64,000 bases of DNA from positions 87,019-151,018 of the forward strand of contig JAUVXU010000002.1 in assembly GCA_030603445.1 (NCBI GenBank), read 5' to 3'. Positions 44,837 through 54,498 of this stretch are shown piece after piece. The first letter of the stretch is position 1. Each line of letters starts with the position of its first letter. The position numbers and the translations under genes were made by a program. The notes under the pieces were generated by a model. It searched no databases. It had not been told where the DNA came from and was given only the letters and a program-made list of their open reading frames with translations. The DNA is from Methanomicrobia archaeon (GTDB lineage: Archaea > Methanobacteriota_B > Thermococci > Methanofastidiosales > NM3).

Positions 44837-45910
44837 ATGACAAGAATGACCTCAGGTGAAAGAATGCAAGCTATAATGATGGGTAAAAAACCCGACAGAG
44901 TGCCTGTAAATCCATTTGTAATGGGATATGCTGCCCAAATAACAGGCATATCTATAGGAGATTACTATGCTGATGGAGACAAATGTTTTGAAGCCCAGTT
45001 CGCAGCTATGAGATTACATGGATATGATGTAACACCAATGTATGGATATGCCTCAGCTGGCCCATGGGAATTTGGGGGAGAGATAGGATTTCCATATAAA
45101 TCCGGTCACAGCGCCCCTTACGTTATCAAACATCCTGTGAATTCTGTAGAGGACGTAGAAAATCTTGAAGTGCCTGATTTCGATAAAGAATTGCCTGGCG
45201 CCTATGGAATTGCCGATATATTAGGGAAAAGATGTTATGAGCTAGGTATGCCTGTAACTTTCCAATCCGGTAGCACATTCACAGCAGCCTCAGTTGTTGC
45301 AGAAACATCTTTGTTCCTGAGATGGGTAATTAAGGAGCCGAAGATATTACATCTATTGCTTGATAAAGTCAGTGATATGTATGTTAATGCTCTAGAATAC
45401 TTTGCAGAGAAGTATGGTGCAGAGAAATGCATGCCTTTTGATGGCGGGCCTGTAGAATCAAACACATTGTTGTCTCCTAAACAGTTCAAGGAATTTGCAT
45501 ACCCTCATATGGAGAAGCTCCATATGAAAATAAAGGAACTTGGTTTCCCTGCAGTACTTATGCACCCCTGTGCTGACCAGAATCTAAACATCCCTTACTA
45601 TATAGAGTTACGTGAAAAGATGAATTGGCAAGGACGGTATATTTGGCTGTTTGGTCCTGAAACCCCAGTTCCAGACCAAATTAAAGCATTCGGAGATCAT
45701 GATATCATATGTGGTAATGTCGATCCGCCATCCTTGCAGACCAGATCTTACGAAGAAGTTGTCATGATGTGCAAAGAGAACATTGAACAGGGCAAGGATT
45801 CTCCCAGTGGATTCATACTTGCACCAGGTTGTGAATTTCCACCTGGAGCAGCACCTATAAAACTTATGGCAATGATGGACGCGGCTGAAAAGTTTGGAAG
45901 ATACGACTAA
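44837..45910 (+). CDS. UroD-type methyltransferase, first copy
   Basis: 357 residues of the UroD/MtaA/CmuA superfamily. The zinc ligands are probably MHPC (HxC) and the cysteine of LAPGCEFPPG, as in MtaA and MtbA, where zinc activates a thiol. This copy has a longer insertion between the two (IWLFGPETPVPDQ). It starts 2 bases after the corrinoid protein stop and is surely cotranscribed. It could be the substrate-specific enzyme, but this cannot be read from sequence. Confidence 0.83.
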   Translation: MTRMTSGERMQAIMMGKKPDRVPVNPFVMGYAAQITGISIGDYYADGDKCFEAQFAAMRLHGYDVTPMYGYASAGPWEFGGEIGFPYKSGHSAPYVIKHPVNSVEDVENLEVPDFDKELPGAYGIADILGKRCYELGMPVTFQSGSTFTAASVVAETSLFLRWVIKEPKILHLLLDKVSDMYVNALEYFAEKYGAEKCMPFDGGPVESNTLLSPKQFKEFAYPHMEKLHMKIKELGFPAVLMHPCADQNLNIPYYIELREKMNWQGRYIWLFGPETPVPDQIKAFGDHDIICGNVDPPSLQTRSYEEVVMMCKENIEQGKDSPSGFILAPGCEFPPGAAPIKLMAMMDAAEKFGRYD

Positions 45911-45950
45911 AGTTTTTTTCCTTTTTCTTTTTTTATATCTTTGTGATAAT

Positions 45951-46973
45951 ATGTGCAAAATAACAATGAAAAAACGACTTATAAATGCTCTTCTTGGGGA
46001 AGAAGTAGATAAGATGCCTGTTGTATCCATAACCCAGACGGGCACAGAAGCCCTAATGGATATTTGTGATGCCAAGTGGCCAGAGGCGCATTACGATCCT
46101 AAGTTGATGGCAAAACTTGCTATAGCTGCCCATAAAGAAATAGGATATGAAGCAGTAAGAGTGCCTTATTGTTTAACAATACTTCTCGAAGCATTGGGGT
46201 GCCAAGTATCAAAAGGCCATAAAACAAGACAACCATCCATAACCAGTCATCCTTATAATTCAAGGGAACCTTTACCTTTAAAACCGATTTCAAACGATTT
46301 TCTATCTAAAGGCAGAATACCTGTTATATTAAAAACCATAAAGCTAATCAGAGAAGAAATTGGGGAAGATATTCCTATAATAGCTGGTTCTGAAGGTCCA
46401 GTAACAATTGCTAGTGATCTTTTGGAAGTAACAACTTATATGAAATGGTTTATAAAACAGAAGCAAGCAGTAGTAAAATATACAAATTATGGCGCCAATG
46501 CTGTAATAGAATATGCTAATGCGCTATTTGAAGCTGGTGCTGACGTTTTTGCTCTCTTGGATCCTGTTGCTTCACCAGATTTAATAAATCCGCGAGATTT
46601 TAATGAAATCGTTTTACCAATCTACCAAAGAATGTCAAAGAAACTTAAGGGAAAAGTAGTAGTACATATCTGTGGCGATATAACAGGAATATTGTCTTAC
46701 TTAAAGGAAACAGGATTTGATGCAGTAAGTATAGAAGAAAAAACAGATTTAGAAAAAGCAAAAGAAATATTTGAAAGTAAAATCAGGGTCGTGGGAAATG
46801 TAGCAACAGCAACGACATTATTTAATGGAACTCCAAAACAGACCTATGATGAATCCATAATTGCACTAAATAAAGGCACGGACGTATTAGCACCTGGTTG
46901 TGGTTTAGCACCTCTTTCTCCTTTAGAAAATTGCAAGGCAATGGTTGAAGCTAGAGATGATTATTTCAAATAA
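45951..46973 (+). CDS. UroD-type methyltransferase, MtaA/MtbA-like, second copy
   Basis: About 340 residues. The N-terminus KKRLINALLGEEVDKMPVVS is the MtaA/MtbA type, followed by zinc ligands VVHICGDI (HxC) and LAPGCGLAPLSP. Family members pass methyl from the corrinoid to coenzyme M. The start is uncertain: ATG 45951 or 45966 fit best; the longer frame from 45894 overlaps the previous gene. Two UroD-type genes with one corrinoid gene suggest a two-step methyl transfer. Confidence 0.85.
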   Translation: MCKITMKKRLINALLGEEVDKMPVVSITQTGTEALMDICDAKWPEAHYDPKLMAKLAIAAHKEIGYEAVRVPYCLTILLEALGCQVSKGHKTRQPSITSHPYNSREPLPLKPISNDFLSKGRIPVILKTIKLIREEIGEDIPIIAGSEGPVTIASDLLEVTTYMKWFIKQKQAVVKYTNYGANAVIEYANALFEAGADVFALLDPVASPDLINPRDFNEIVLPIYQRMSKKLKGKVVVHICGDITGILSYLKETGFDAVSIEEKTDLEKAKEIFESKIRVVGNVATATTLFNGTPKQTYDESIIALNKGTDVLAPGCGLAPLSPLENCKAMVEARDDYFK

Positions 46974-47288
46974 ACGTTATTTAATAATAAAAATTTCTGG
47001 AACTATAATAAAACAAGATAGGAAACAGAAAAATGGTTGATGAAATGATGCCAAAACTGCCACGATGGCAGAAATAATGAGATAAAAATAATTTCTATTT
47101 AGGCTCAGAACTCTGCGCCACTTCGCTCGAACTTCTTATGATCGTAGCATATTAAACAAAAACCCAGCAAAGACCATATTTAAGATTTAATAAGTATATT
47201 TAATCTTCAAGATTCAAAAATAGGTTTTAAGGGGAAAAAAGGAAAACTTAAATAGTTTGATACCCTTAAATTACTAGAGGGATATCTT
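46974..47288 (+). other. 315-base gap: hairpin, GC-rich patch, and nfeD promoter
   Basis: No gene seen. Contents: the hairpin CTGCCA-CGA-TGGCAG at 47057-47071, a possible terminator for the methyltransferase operon; an oddly GC-rich patch at about 47102-47150 (CTCTGCGCCACTTCGCTCG); and AAAACTTAAATAG at 47242-47254, a probable TATA region for nfeD. The patch matches no tRNA or small RNA I know. Confidence 0.5.
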
Positions 47289-48644
47289 TTGAAAAAAGTA
47301 ATACTATTGCTTATATTAGCACTTATTATAGTAGGTGTTACTAATAGTTATCAAGCACAGGAACAAAAGGTCATCCATGTACTTGAACTAAAAGGGGATA
47401 TCAACAAAGCTACAGAAACTATTATTATAAATGCCATTGAAAAAGCAAATAATGAAAATGGATATGCATTTATCCTGGCACTAAACACGCCGGGAGGCCG
47501 TACAGACTCCATGTTCAATATTGTGGAATCAATACAGGCCTCTTCTATTCCGGTACTCTACTTCGTATATCCAAAAGGCGCAATTTCAGCATCTGCTGGT
47601 ACGTATATAGCAATGGCAAGCCACATCGTAGGTATGGCGCCGCTTACCACAATAGGTGCTTGCGAACCTATTTTAGGATACGACCCAACAACGGGCGACA
47701 TCATTGAGACGCCCCAAAAAATACGTGAATATTACACAGCAGTCATGCGCTCGTATGCAGAAGACCATGATAGAGACCCTGAAATCGCAGCTAAATTTGT
47801 TTCAGAAAATCTCAGCCTAACGCCAAATGAGTCAATTGACCTTGGCATGGCGGATGTTAACGCATCCACCATAGAAGAATTTGTCGCTTTACTTGATGGT
47901 GTTGAGATAAAAGGAAGTGTCAACGGGGAAAAGCCCGTTCTAGACACGAAAGATGCCACATTTAGCTACATCACTCTTTCGTTGCGAGACAAGATAATGA
48001 AAGCTATTTCTGACCCAAATATAGCCTATCTCCTAACGACAATAGGCGTCCTTGGAATAGTGTTTGGTTTTCTCACACCCGGAATCGGCGTTCCTGAGGT
48101 AGTAGGGGTTGTATGCCTTAGTTTAGCAGTTATAGCAAATGGGTATGTCGGATTTGAATTTGGAGGCATCATACTTGTAGTATTAGGAGTGATATTCTTT
48201 ATAATAGAGGCATCCACACCGACATTTGGTCTGTACTCTGCTGCAGGCATTGTGTCCTTTGTAATGGGGTCCCTTCTACTATTTTCTGGAACAACAGGTG
48301 GAGAGGGAAGATTTTTTGATGAAGGATCAATTAAGACATTCTGGACAAGTATTGCAGTTATGACATTAGTAGTTGCAGGATTCTTGGTATTTGGACTCCA
48401 AGCTGCGCTAAAATTAAAAAAGAAATCACCCACCACAGGACAGGAACAGATGCTCAACGAATGTGGCATAGTAATAGATGAGATAAATCCAATTGGAACT
48501 GTCAAGATACATGGAGAACTATGGAACGCACGTTCTAATGAACGCATATTAGAAGGAGAAGAAGTAAGAGTCATTGCGATTAAAGGATTAATTATAAATG
48601 TAGAAAAAATAAAAGAGGAGGGAGGTGAAACAAAAATTGGTTAG
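47289..48644 (+). CDS. nfeD: NfeD-type membrane-bound serine protease (stomatin partner)
   Basis: 451 residues. A signal peptide is followed by a ClpP-class protease domain with the nucleophile serine in [17 protein letters not shown]. About five membrane helices follow from residue 240, then a C-terminal OB-fold NfeD domain ([18 protein letters not shown]). Archaeal homologues cut the stomatin C-terminus. The start is TTG with GAGGGA upstream. It overlaps the stomatin gene, its usual partner. Confidence 0.92.
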   Translation: MKKVILLLILALIIVGVTNSYQAQEQKVIHVLELKGDINKATETIIINAIEKANNENGYAFILALNTPGGRTDSMFNIVESIQASSIPVLYFVYPKGAISASAGTYIAMASHIVGMAPLTTIGACEPILGYDPTTGDIIETPQKIREYYTAVMRSYAEDHDRDPEIAAKFVSENLSLTPNESIDLGMADVNASTIEEFVALLDGVEIKGSVNGEKPVLDTKDATFSYITLSLRDKIMKAISDPNIAYLLTTIGVLGIVFGFLTPGIGVPEVVGVVCLSLAVIANGYVGFEFGGIILVVLGVIFFIIEASTPTFGLYSAAGIVSFVMGSLLLFSGTTGGEGRFFDEGSIKTFWTSIAVMTLVVAGFLVFGLQAALKLKKKSPTTGQEQMLNECGIVIDEINPIGTVKIHGELWNARSNERILEGEEVRVIAIKGLIINVEKIKEEGGETKIG

Positions 48645-49413
48645 TATTATGACAGATAATTTAATGCTTTTAATCTCAGTTGCAGTAGTGTTGGTCTTGA
48701 TAATATCATCAGCCATCAAGATTGTGCCAGAATACCAAAGAGGGGTTATTTTTAGATTAGGTCGCTTGCTAGGTGCAAAAGGGCCAGGAATATTCCTTAT
48801 AATACCAATAATGGACAAGATGCATCGAGTTGACCTAAGAACCGCAGTGCTTGATGTGCCTGTTCAAGAGGTTATAACAAAGGACAATGTGCCGGTTCGT
48901 GTGAATGCTGTCGTCTACTTTAGGGTCATGGACCCAAAAAAAGCAATAGTGCAAATAGTGAACTTCCGCACAGGCACGTCACAAATCTCGCAAACCACAC
49001 TAAGGTCCATCATCGGCCAATCAAGTCTTGATGAGCTATTGTCTAATAGGGAGACAATAAACAAAGATCTACAAAAGATAATCGATGAAGCCACAGACCC
49101 GTGGGGTATAAAGGTATCTGCTGTAGAAATAAAAGATGTAGAGATACCAAAGAGCATGCAACGGGCCCTTGCAGCACAGGCAGAAGCTGAGCGTGAGAGA
49201 AGGGCAAAAATAATCAATGCACAAGGAGAATACCAGGCTGCAGAAAAGCTTGCAAAAGCTGCAGAGATAATGTCAAAACATCCTATCACACTGCAACTTC
49301 GAACACTGCAAACCATACAGCAGGTGGCTACAGAGAATGCATCTACAATTGTGTTACCATTCCCAATAGAAATGCTGCATCTTATTGATAAGCTCGCAAA
49401 AGACGATAAGTAA
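48637..49413 (+). CDS. Stomatin/prohibitin-like SPFH membrane protein
   Basis: About 258 residues: one N-terminal membrane helix, the SPFH domain ([42 protein letters not shown]), and a C-terminal coiled coil ([23 protein letters not shown]). Such proteins form oligomeric membrane scaffolds. The start is TTG 48637 or ATG 48649; GGAGGTG lies 10 bases before the TTG. The preceding NfeD gene overlaps it, a conserved pairing. Confidence 0.92.
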   Translation: MVSIMTDNLMLLISVAVVLVLIISSAIKIVPEYQRGVIFRLGRLLGAKGPGIFLIIPIMDKMHRVDLRTAVLDVPVQEVITKDNVPVRVNAVVYFRVMDPKKAIVQIVNFRTGTSQISQTTLRSIIGQSSLDELLSNRETINKDLQKIIDEATDPWGIKVSAVEIKDVEIPKSMQRALAAQAEAERERRAKIINAQGEYQAAEKLAKAAEIMSKHPITLQLRTLQTIQQVATENASTIVLPFPIEMLHLIDKLAKDDK

Positions 49414-49480
49414 CACTTTTCTCATTTTTCTTTTTTTTTATTTACCTTCTTTTTAAAGAAATAAAAATGGATAGTATTTG

Positions 49481-50770
49481 CTATCCAGTTGATCTAGTTA
49501 TGCGTACATCCTTTATAAGCACATGAGGTGTAAAAGTTGGGGTTTCTGCCTCCCACCATTGGATATGTTCTGTATCATTTCCCACTGCTGCCACATTCGA
49601 AAGCATGTTTAACATGTTTTCAGATATCCTTATCCCTTTCAGAGGTGTAGACAACTCTCCATCCTTTATAAGGAACATGCCATCTCTGGGTATTGTGGAA
49701 AACTCCCCTGTGGAATAGTTCTGGTATCGTGTGTACCATGTATTTGTGACGTACATGCCATCCTTAAGGCTAGAGAGCATCTCATCAAACGAATAGTCGC
49801 CTTCCTCAAGGACCACATTTGTTGGGCTTGGTGCAATGAGGCCTGCATTAGCGGTCGTGCTAGTTTTGTATTTTTTTGCAGTAGATGTGTTGTGTAGATA
49901 TGTCTGCAATATGCCTTCCTTGATAACTGCCGTTTTTTGACAAGGAACACCTTCCTCATCATAGCGGCCTGACCCAAGGCCTTCAGGATGTGTTCCATCG
50001 TCATAAAGTGTTACCATGTCGCTTGCGACCTTGTCGCCAATCTTATCTTTAAGGAAAGAAAGACCGCTGTCAATATAAAATGCTGATGTATGGATCATCA
50101 TATGATCAAGCAGATTCGCAAAGCATAATGGCGAGAAAATAATATCATACTTTCCCTCCTCTCCCGTGATTGCATTTCTTGATTGTAGCGCAATCTCCTT
50201 TGCCCTTGTGCATGCACCCTCTGGATCAAAATTTCTCAAATCCCTCGCACAAGACACTGCATGCCCTGATGCCTGTTTATCTGCAAACATCCGAACAGAG
50301 AGTTCAAGAGCAGACCCCTCATCGTTTGAAACTATGCCTGATGAAGTGGCAACTTCTTCGCTACCGGAGGTATTGTAAAGCACTCCTGCGGCCCTGCACT
50401 CATCGGCAAGGGAAAATACGTCCCTTATCACATCTTCTTCCACAATAGAGGTATCCCCCACAGGCACAGCCCTGTATTTGAAAGGCCCCTTTGCAATACC
50501 ATAATACTCCTCATTGGGTTCTAGGACTCTTGCAAGTTTGAAAAGCTCATCAAGTGTTGCATCCATCTGCAAGAGATCATTAATAGATGTTACAACTATG
50601 CGCTTGTCCTTGACCATGAAAATACTTGCTGAAACGCTGTCCCATAGTTTTGATGCAATTATTTCATTGTTTGCAAATCGAATTTGTTTTCTTGTCGTTG
50701 TCCCAACATGACAAACAACATCGTCAGCTCCCCTTTCCAAACATGCCTGTACAACTTCATCCGGATTCAT
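49481..50770 (-). CDS. pmbA: TldE/PmbA-like subunit of the TldD/TldE protease
   Basis: 429 residues, PmbA/TldE family, without the HExxxH zinc motif. The C-terminal beta-rich region includes TWYTRYQNYSTGEFSTIPRDGMFLIKDGE, typical of PmbA. TldE pairs with TldD to form a heterodimeric metalloprotease that degrades unfolded or modified peptides. It overlaps tldD by four bases (ATGA), so the pair is cotranslated. Confidence 0.9.
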   Translation of the reverse strand: MNPDEVVQACLERGADDVVCHVGTTTRKQIRFANNEIIASKLWDSVSASIFMVKDKRIVVTSINDLLQMDATLDELFKLARVLEPNEEYYGIAKGPFKYRAVPVGDTSIVEEDVIRDVFSLADECRAAGVLYNTSGSEEVATSSGIVSNDEGSALELSVRMFADKQASGHAVSCARDLRNFDPEGACTRAKEIALQSRNAITGEEGKYDIIFSPLCFANLLDHMMIHTSAFYIDSGLSFLKDKIGDKVASDMVTLYDDGTHPEGLGSGRYDEEGVPCQKTAVIKEGILQTYLHNTSTAKKYKTSTTANAGLIAPSPTNVVLEEGDYSFDEMLSSLKDGMYVTNTWYTRYQNYSTGEFSTIPRDGMFLIKDGELSTPLKGIRISENMLNMLSNVAAVGNDTEHIQWWEAETPTFTPHVLIKDVRITRSTG

Positions 50771-52194
50771 TGTGTTCCCCCCAGTTTTATATTATGTAAT
50801 CGTATTGAGGGGCCGCCCATATCAACAGGTATGCCTTGCATAGGTTCACCTTTTCCACAATTACCTGAGAAAAGAACAATATCATCTGCCACCGCATCTA
50901 CTGATGACCAAAACTTGGGCGTAGTTACTTCCAGGACAGCTCGTTTTAAAGGATACTTTATCTCTCCATTTTCTATATAATACGCCTCGCGAGAAACATA
51001 CCTCTGGTTATACCTGCGATCATCAATATTCCATTCTGTAAATGAATTAATAAGCACTCCTTTTTTAGTTTCGGATATAAGCTCATCCCGATTCCAATCT
51101 CCTTTTTCAACAAAAGTATTTGCCATGCGCACTATAGGCTCCCTATTATAGTTATTACACCTAGCAGAACCATTTGAATCTATACCCATCTTCCCTGCTG
51201 TTTCCCTGTTATGCAACAGTTCGTTTATAATTCCTTCTTTGATAAGATAACGCTTACGCGCCTTTACGCCCTCATCATCATATAAGTAAAAACCATAAGA
51301 ATTTTCCAATGTAGGATCATCAACAAGTGTAACATGCTCGCTTCCTATCTTTGTTCCTAACATATCAGGTGACACGAAGGACTCCCCTGCCTGTGCAGCT
51401 TCTCGGCCAAGTATCCTATCTGCCTCATAAGGATGTCCACAAGACTCATGCGCTGCTATGCCTGTTACTTCTGGCCCACATATTATATCCATATTCTCAG
51501 TTGGTGTTTTCTTCCCTTTTTGGAGCACATCTTTTAGTATTGATAATTCTGTTTGCACATAACTATGTAAATCCCACTCTTTTGTTGCTTCCCATCCTTT
51601 TGCTGCACCTTTTTGTAGCATTGCCTGTGCAGAATCACTGCCTTCTTTAACTGTGAAAAAACCAAAAAAACCGATATGAGGTATTTTAGAAAAAATCGAT
51701 GATCCTTCAGAATTTATAAAAAGCTTTTCTGTAACCGCATCATATAGCTCCATATAAGAACCATCAAGTGTTACATCATTAGGGACAGAATCATGGACCT
51801 CTTTTAACATTGCGACCTTTTCTTCCGGGCCTATGTCTCCCAACATGATTTTCTGTTTCACTTCATAATCCACTGCTGGGTGCACCTTTTCTTCGGATAA
51901 CACAATAGGACTATTAATCAGGAATGAAGCTGATTTAGCCATAGAACATGCGCTCTTGACCACTCTTTTTACATTATCTTTCTCAAGATTGTTAGTGGAA
52001 GCAAAACCTAGTGCCCCATTTACTAACACACGAACTGAAAAACCATACGATTTATCAAAACCTGAAACTTCGGGTTTCCCATTTTTAAGTACATATTCAT
52101 TACGAAATGACTTTTCTGTCTTGACCTCGGCATATTGTGCCGCGTCCTGGGCCCTGCTAAGAGCAAAAGTGCATATATCTTTTATAATAATCAC
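50767..52194 (-). CDS. tldD: TldD-like zinc metalloprotease subunit
   Basis: 475 residues. AAHESCGHPYEADRI holds the zinc motif HExxxH. Downstream, GNCGKGEPMQGIPVDMGGP is the glycine-rich end with a cysteine typical of TldD. It is first in the pair and is followed by pmbA with a four-base overlap. Function in archaea is by family only. The promoter region is AT-rich and shared with a divergent repeat-protein gene. Confidence 0.92.
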   Translation of the reverse strand: MIIIKDICTFALSRAQDAAQYAEVKTEKSFRNEYVLKNGKPEVSGFDKSYGFSVRVLVNGALGFASTNNLEKDNVKRVVKSACSMAKSASFLINSPIVLSEEKVHPAVDYEVKQKIMLGDIGPEEKVAMLKEVHDSVPNDVTLDGSYMELYDAVTEKLFINSEGSSIFSKIPHIGFFGFFTVKEGSDSAQAMLQKGAAKGWEATKEWDLHSYVQTELSILKDVLQKGKKTPTENMDIICGPEVTGIAAHESCGHPYEADRILGREAAQAGESFVSPDMLGTKIGSEHVTLVDDPTLENSYGFYLYDDEGVKARKRYLIKEGIINELLHNRETAGKMGIDSNGSARCNNYNREPIVRMANTFVEKGDWNRDELISETKKGVLINSFTEWNIDDRRYNQRYVSREAYYIENGEIKYPLKRAVLEVTTPKFWSSVDAVADDIVLFSGNCGKGEPMQGIPVDMGGPSIRLHNIKLGGTQ

Positions 52195-52290
52195 CCCAAC
52201 AAATATATTTATATTTTATAAAATTCATTTGAAATAGTATAAATAGATTTGCTAAATATCTTAATCCTTTCCATTAATGCGGTGAATATT

Positions 52291-53046
52291 ATGCAAGAAG
52301 ATTTGACAATAGAGGAGAAAATGGCATTAGCAGAAGATACTAACACGCCCCCTGAAGTACTAATGTCATTAGCCAAAGACGAAAATCCAGAGATTCGGAT
52401 GCTTGTGATATGGAACGATTCTACACCTGAAGAAGCATTTGTCATGCTAAAGGATGAACCCATATTAATACAAGTCATGCAAGAGAGAGATTTTTCAGAA
52501 GAAGCCCTGGTAAAGATATCTAATTCAAAAGTGCCAATGATTAGGAGATCTGTTGTTTGTAAAAACAACTGCCTGCCAGCTATTCTTCGTAAGCTATCAG
52601 AGGACGAAGAAACTAATGTGCGCAGTGCAATAGCAGCAAATCCAAACACGCCAGCAGATATATTAGAAAAACTCTCAAAAGATGAAGATATGATAATAAG
52701 AAAGAAAGTGGCAAAAAATCCTAACACACATTTAAACGTTCTAATTAAAATGGCATGTGACACAAAGTATTCAGTAAGGCATGATGTAGCAATGAACAAA
52801 CGTCTGCCGGGTAATATCCTTCAGAAAATGGCAAATGATAAAGAAGGGCATGTCAGATACTGCGTAGCATCAAACCCGAACACGCCACGAGAGTGCCTGG
52901 AAAAATTATCAAATGACAAGTTCTATGAGATACGATTAGAAGTGGCACGTAATCCTAATTGCCCTAAAGATATCTTGAAAAAATTAGAAGATGATGAAGT
53001 TGACTTCGTTTGCGATCGTGTAAAAGAGATAAATAAAAAATCTTAA
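52291..53046 (+). CDS. HEAT/LRV-like repeat protein with 26-residue repeats
   Basis: 251 residues made of about eight or nine helical repeats of 26 residues with the pattern NPNTPxDILEKLxxDxxxxIRxxVA. It resembles leucine-rich repeat variants but lacks their N-terminal iron-sulfur motif. The ATG at 52291 has GGTGAA four bases upstream. It probably serves as a protein-binding scaffold. Convergent with the RNase H gene, whose stop overlaps by four bases. Confidence 0.78.
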   Translation: MQEDLTIEEKMALAEDTNTPPEVLMSLAKDENPEIRMLVIWNDSTPEEAFVMLKDEPILIQVMQERDFSEEALVKISNSKVPMIRRSVVCKNNCLPAILRKLSEDEETNVRSAIAANPNTPADILEKLSKDEDMIIRKKVAKNPNTHLNVLIKMACDTKYSVRHDVAMNKRLPGNILQKMANDKEGHVRYCVASNPNTPRECLEKLSNDKFYEIRLEVARNPNCPKDILKKLEDDEVDFVCDRVKEINKKS

Positions 53047-53456
53047 TCTTTATTATCCAAAGCATAGTTTGCTAGTGTATCGGCCTTCTGTATGAAAGGA
53101 TTGTTTCTTGAAACATTCGTAAATGTCACAAGCGAGAAATGACTACATAACTGTTTTACATCCCTGTGCAAGACGGATAAATGCTGTTTTTTAACGCGCC
53201 ATTCCCCTCTTAACTGGCGTATTACCAATTGAGAGTCTGAAATGACTTCCACCGGTCCAGACGTAATCGTATGCATTTTTTCAAGCGCTCTAATGATCGC
53301 GGTATACTCTGCGACATTATTAGTTGCAATTCCTATATACGACCCCTCTTTGCATACTACCTTGCCCTCTTTAACAATTATATAAGCTATTGCCGAATGA
53401 CCCGGATTTCCCCGTGATGCGCCATCTGTATATATGATTAATTTATCCTCTTGCAA
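53043..53456 (-). CDS. rnhA: Ribonuclease HI
   Basis: About 137 residues. The four catalytic acidic residues are in YTDGASRGNPG, NVAEYTA, SDSQLV and KADTLAN. It removes RNA from RNA-DNA hybrids. No methionine start: TTG 53471 and TTG 53456 are the choices; GGTGTG lies 6 bases before the TTG at 53456. The length is that of archaeal/bacterial minimal RNase HI without an N-terminal hybrid-binding domain. Confidence 0.9.
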   Translation of the reverse strand: MQEDKLIIYTDGASRGNPGHSAIAYIIVKEGKVVCKEGSYIGIATNNVAEYTAIIRALEKMHTITSGPVEVISDSQLVIRQLRGEWRVKKQHLSVLHRDVKQLCSHFSLVTFTNVSRNNPFIQKADTLANYALDNKD

Positions 53457-53698
53457 GCAGTTCACACCCAAAATTACAAGTATTGGCCTTGTCTGTAAAC
53501 TATTTATCCTGGCAACATAAAACTGTTATCCATAAGATAAGAATATCTATTATAATGTATTAATAAAAGTTTTAAGACAAAACCAATTAAAATATAATTA
53601 TATATGTATATTTTTTCCATAAATAATAATTTATTTTAAAATAATAGAGAAATGCTTAAAAACACCTACACAAAATCGTTACAATAAAACAGAAGAGG

Positions 53699-54496
53699 GT
53701 GATTCTTGTTGCCGCAATCAAAAATACGTATGTAATAAAATTAGGAACATCACTTATTACAGACATCGAAACAAACGAGATACGTATTGATACCCTTAAT
53801 AATATCACAGACCAGATAGCAAGAATTAAAGAAAAGAAAAATATTGTCATTGTGTCGTCTGGTGCAATAGGTTTGGGGTTAAAAACACTTAATCTTAAGA
53901 AAAGGCCCAGTTTAATGCCAGAAAAACAAGCTGCAGCTGCTATTGGGCAAAACAAACTTATGAATCTATATGAAAAGTTATTTAACAAGCGCCATATCAC
54001 AATTGCACAAGTATTGATAACAAAAGACGGGATTTCTAACAAGAAAGGATATGTAAATGCAAAAAATACGATAAATACCCTTCTAAAATATGATATCATC
54101 CCCATAATCAACGAAAATGATACTATGGCAACAGAGGAAATACAATTTGGAGATAATGACAATCTTGCAGCATACGTGGCACAAATTGTTGATGCAGAAA
54201 TGTTGATTCTCTTAACAGACACAGACGGATTATACACAAAAGATCCGACAATCCACGCTGATGCCATCAAATTTGAGATTATAGAAGAGATAACTACTGA
54301 GGTAAACATATCTGCAAGCAAATCCAACGGATTATGCTCTGTTGGAGGAATGAGCTCTAAGATCGAGGCAGCAAAACGGGCGCTTGAACAAAATATTCCT
54401 GTAATAATAGCAAATGGATATGGCAAGGATACTATCGAAAATATAGCAAATGGCATCTCATGTGGGACCATATTTTTGCCTAAAAAGGAGGAATGA
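53699..54496 (+). CDS. proB: Glutamate 5-kinase (ProB), start codon unusual
   Basis: 265 residues: amino-acid kinase fold with YVIKLGTSLIT (phosphate loop), VSSGAIGLGLKTL, and INENDTMATEEIQFGDNDNLAAYVA. It makes glutamyl-5-phosphate, the first step to proline. There is no C-terminal PUA domain. The standard start GTG 53699 is inside the ribosome site GGTGAT; the best-placed codon, four bases after it, is GTT 53708. It overlaps proA. Confidence 0.92.
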   Translation: MILVAAIKNTYVIKLGTSLITDIETNEIRIDTLNNITDQIARIKEKKNIVIVSSGAIGLGLKTLNLKKRPSLMPEKQAAAAIGQNKLMNLYEKLFNKRHITIAQVLITKDGISNKKGYVNAKNTINTLLKYDIIPIINENDTMATEEIQFGDNDNLAAYVAQIVDAEMLILLTDTDGLYTKDPTIHADAIKFEIIEEITTEVNISASKSNGLCSVGGMSSKIEAAKRALEQNIPVIIANGYGKDTIENIANGISCGTIFLPKKEE

Positions 54497-54498
54497 TG

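Noticed and set aside
45894-45950. Longer start of the second methyltransferase (MEDTTKVFFLFLF...)
   Set aside because: It overlaps the end of the first methyltransferase gene in another frame and has a hydrophobic stretch not seen in the family.
47095-47160. tRNA-like sequence on the minus strand (AGTTCGAGC)
   Set aside because: It has a T-loop-like string but no acceptor stem, D-arm or anticodon arm that fold together.
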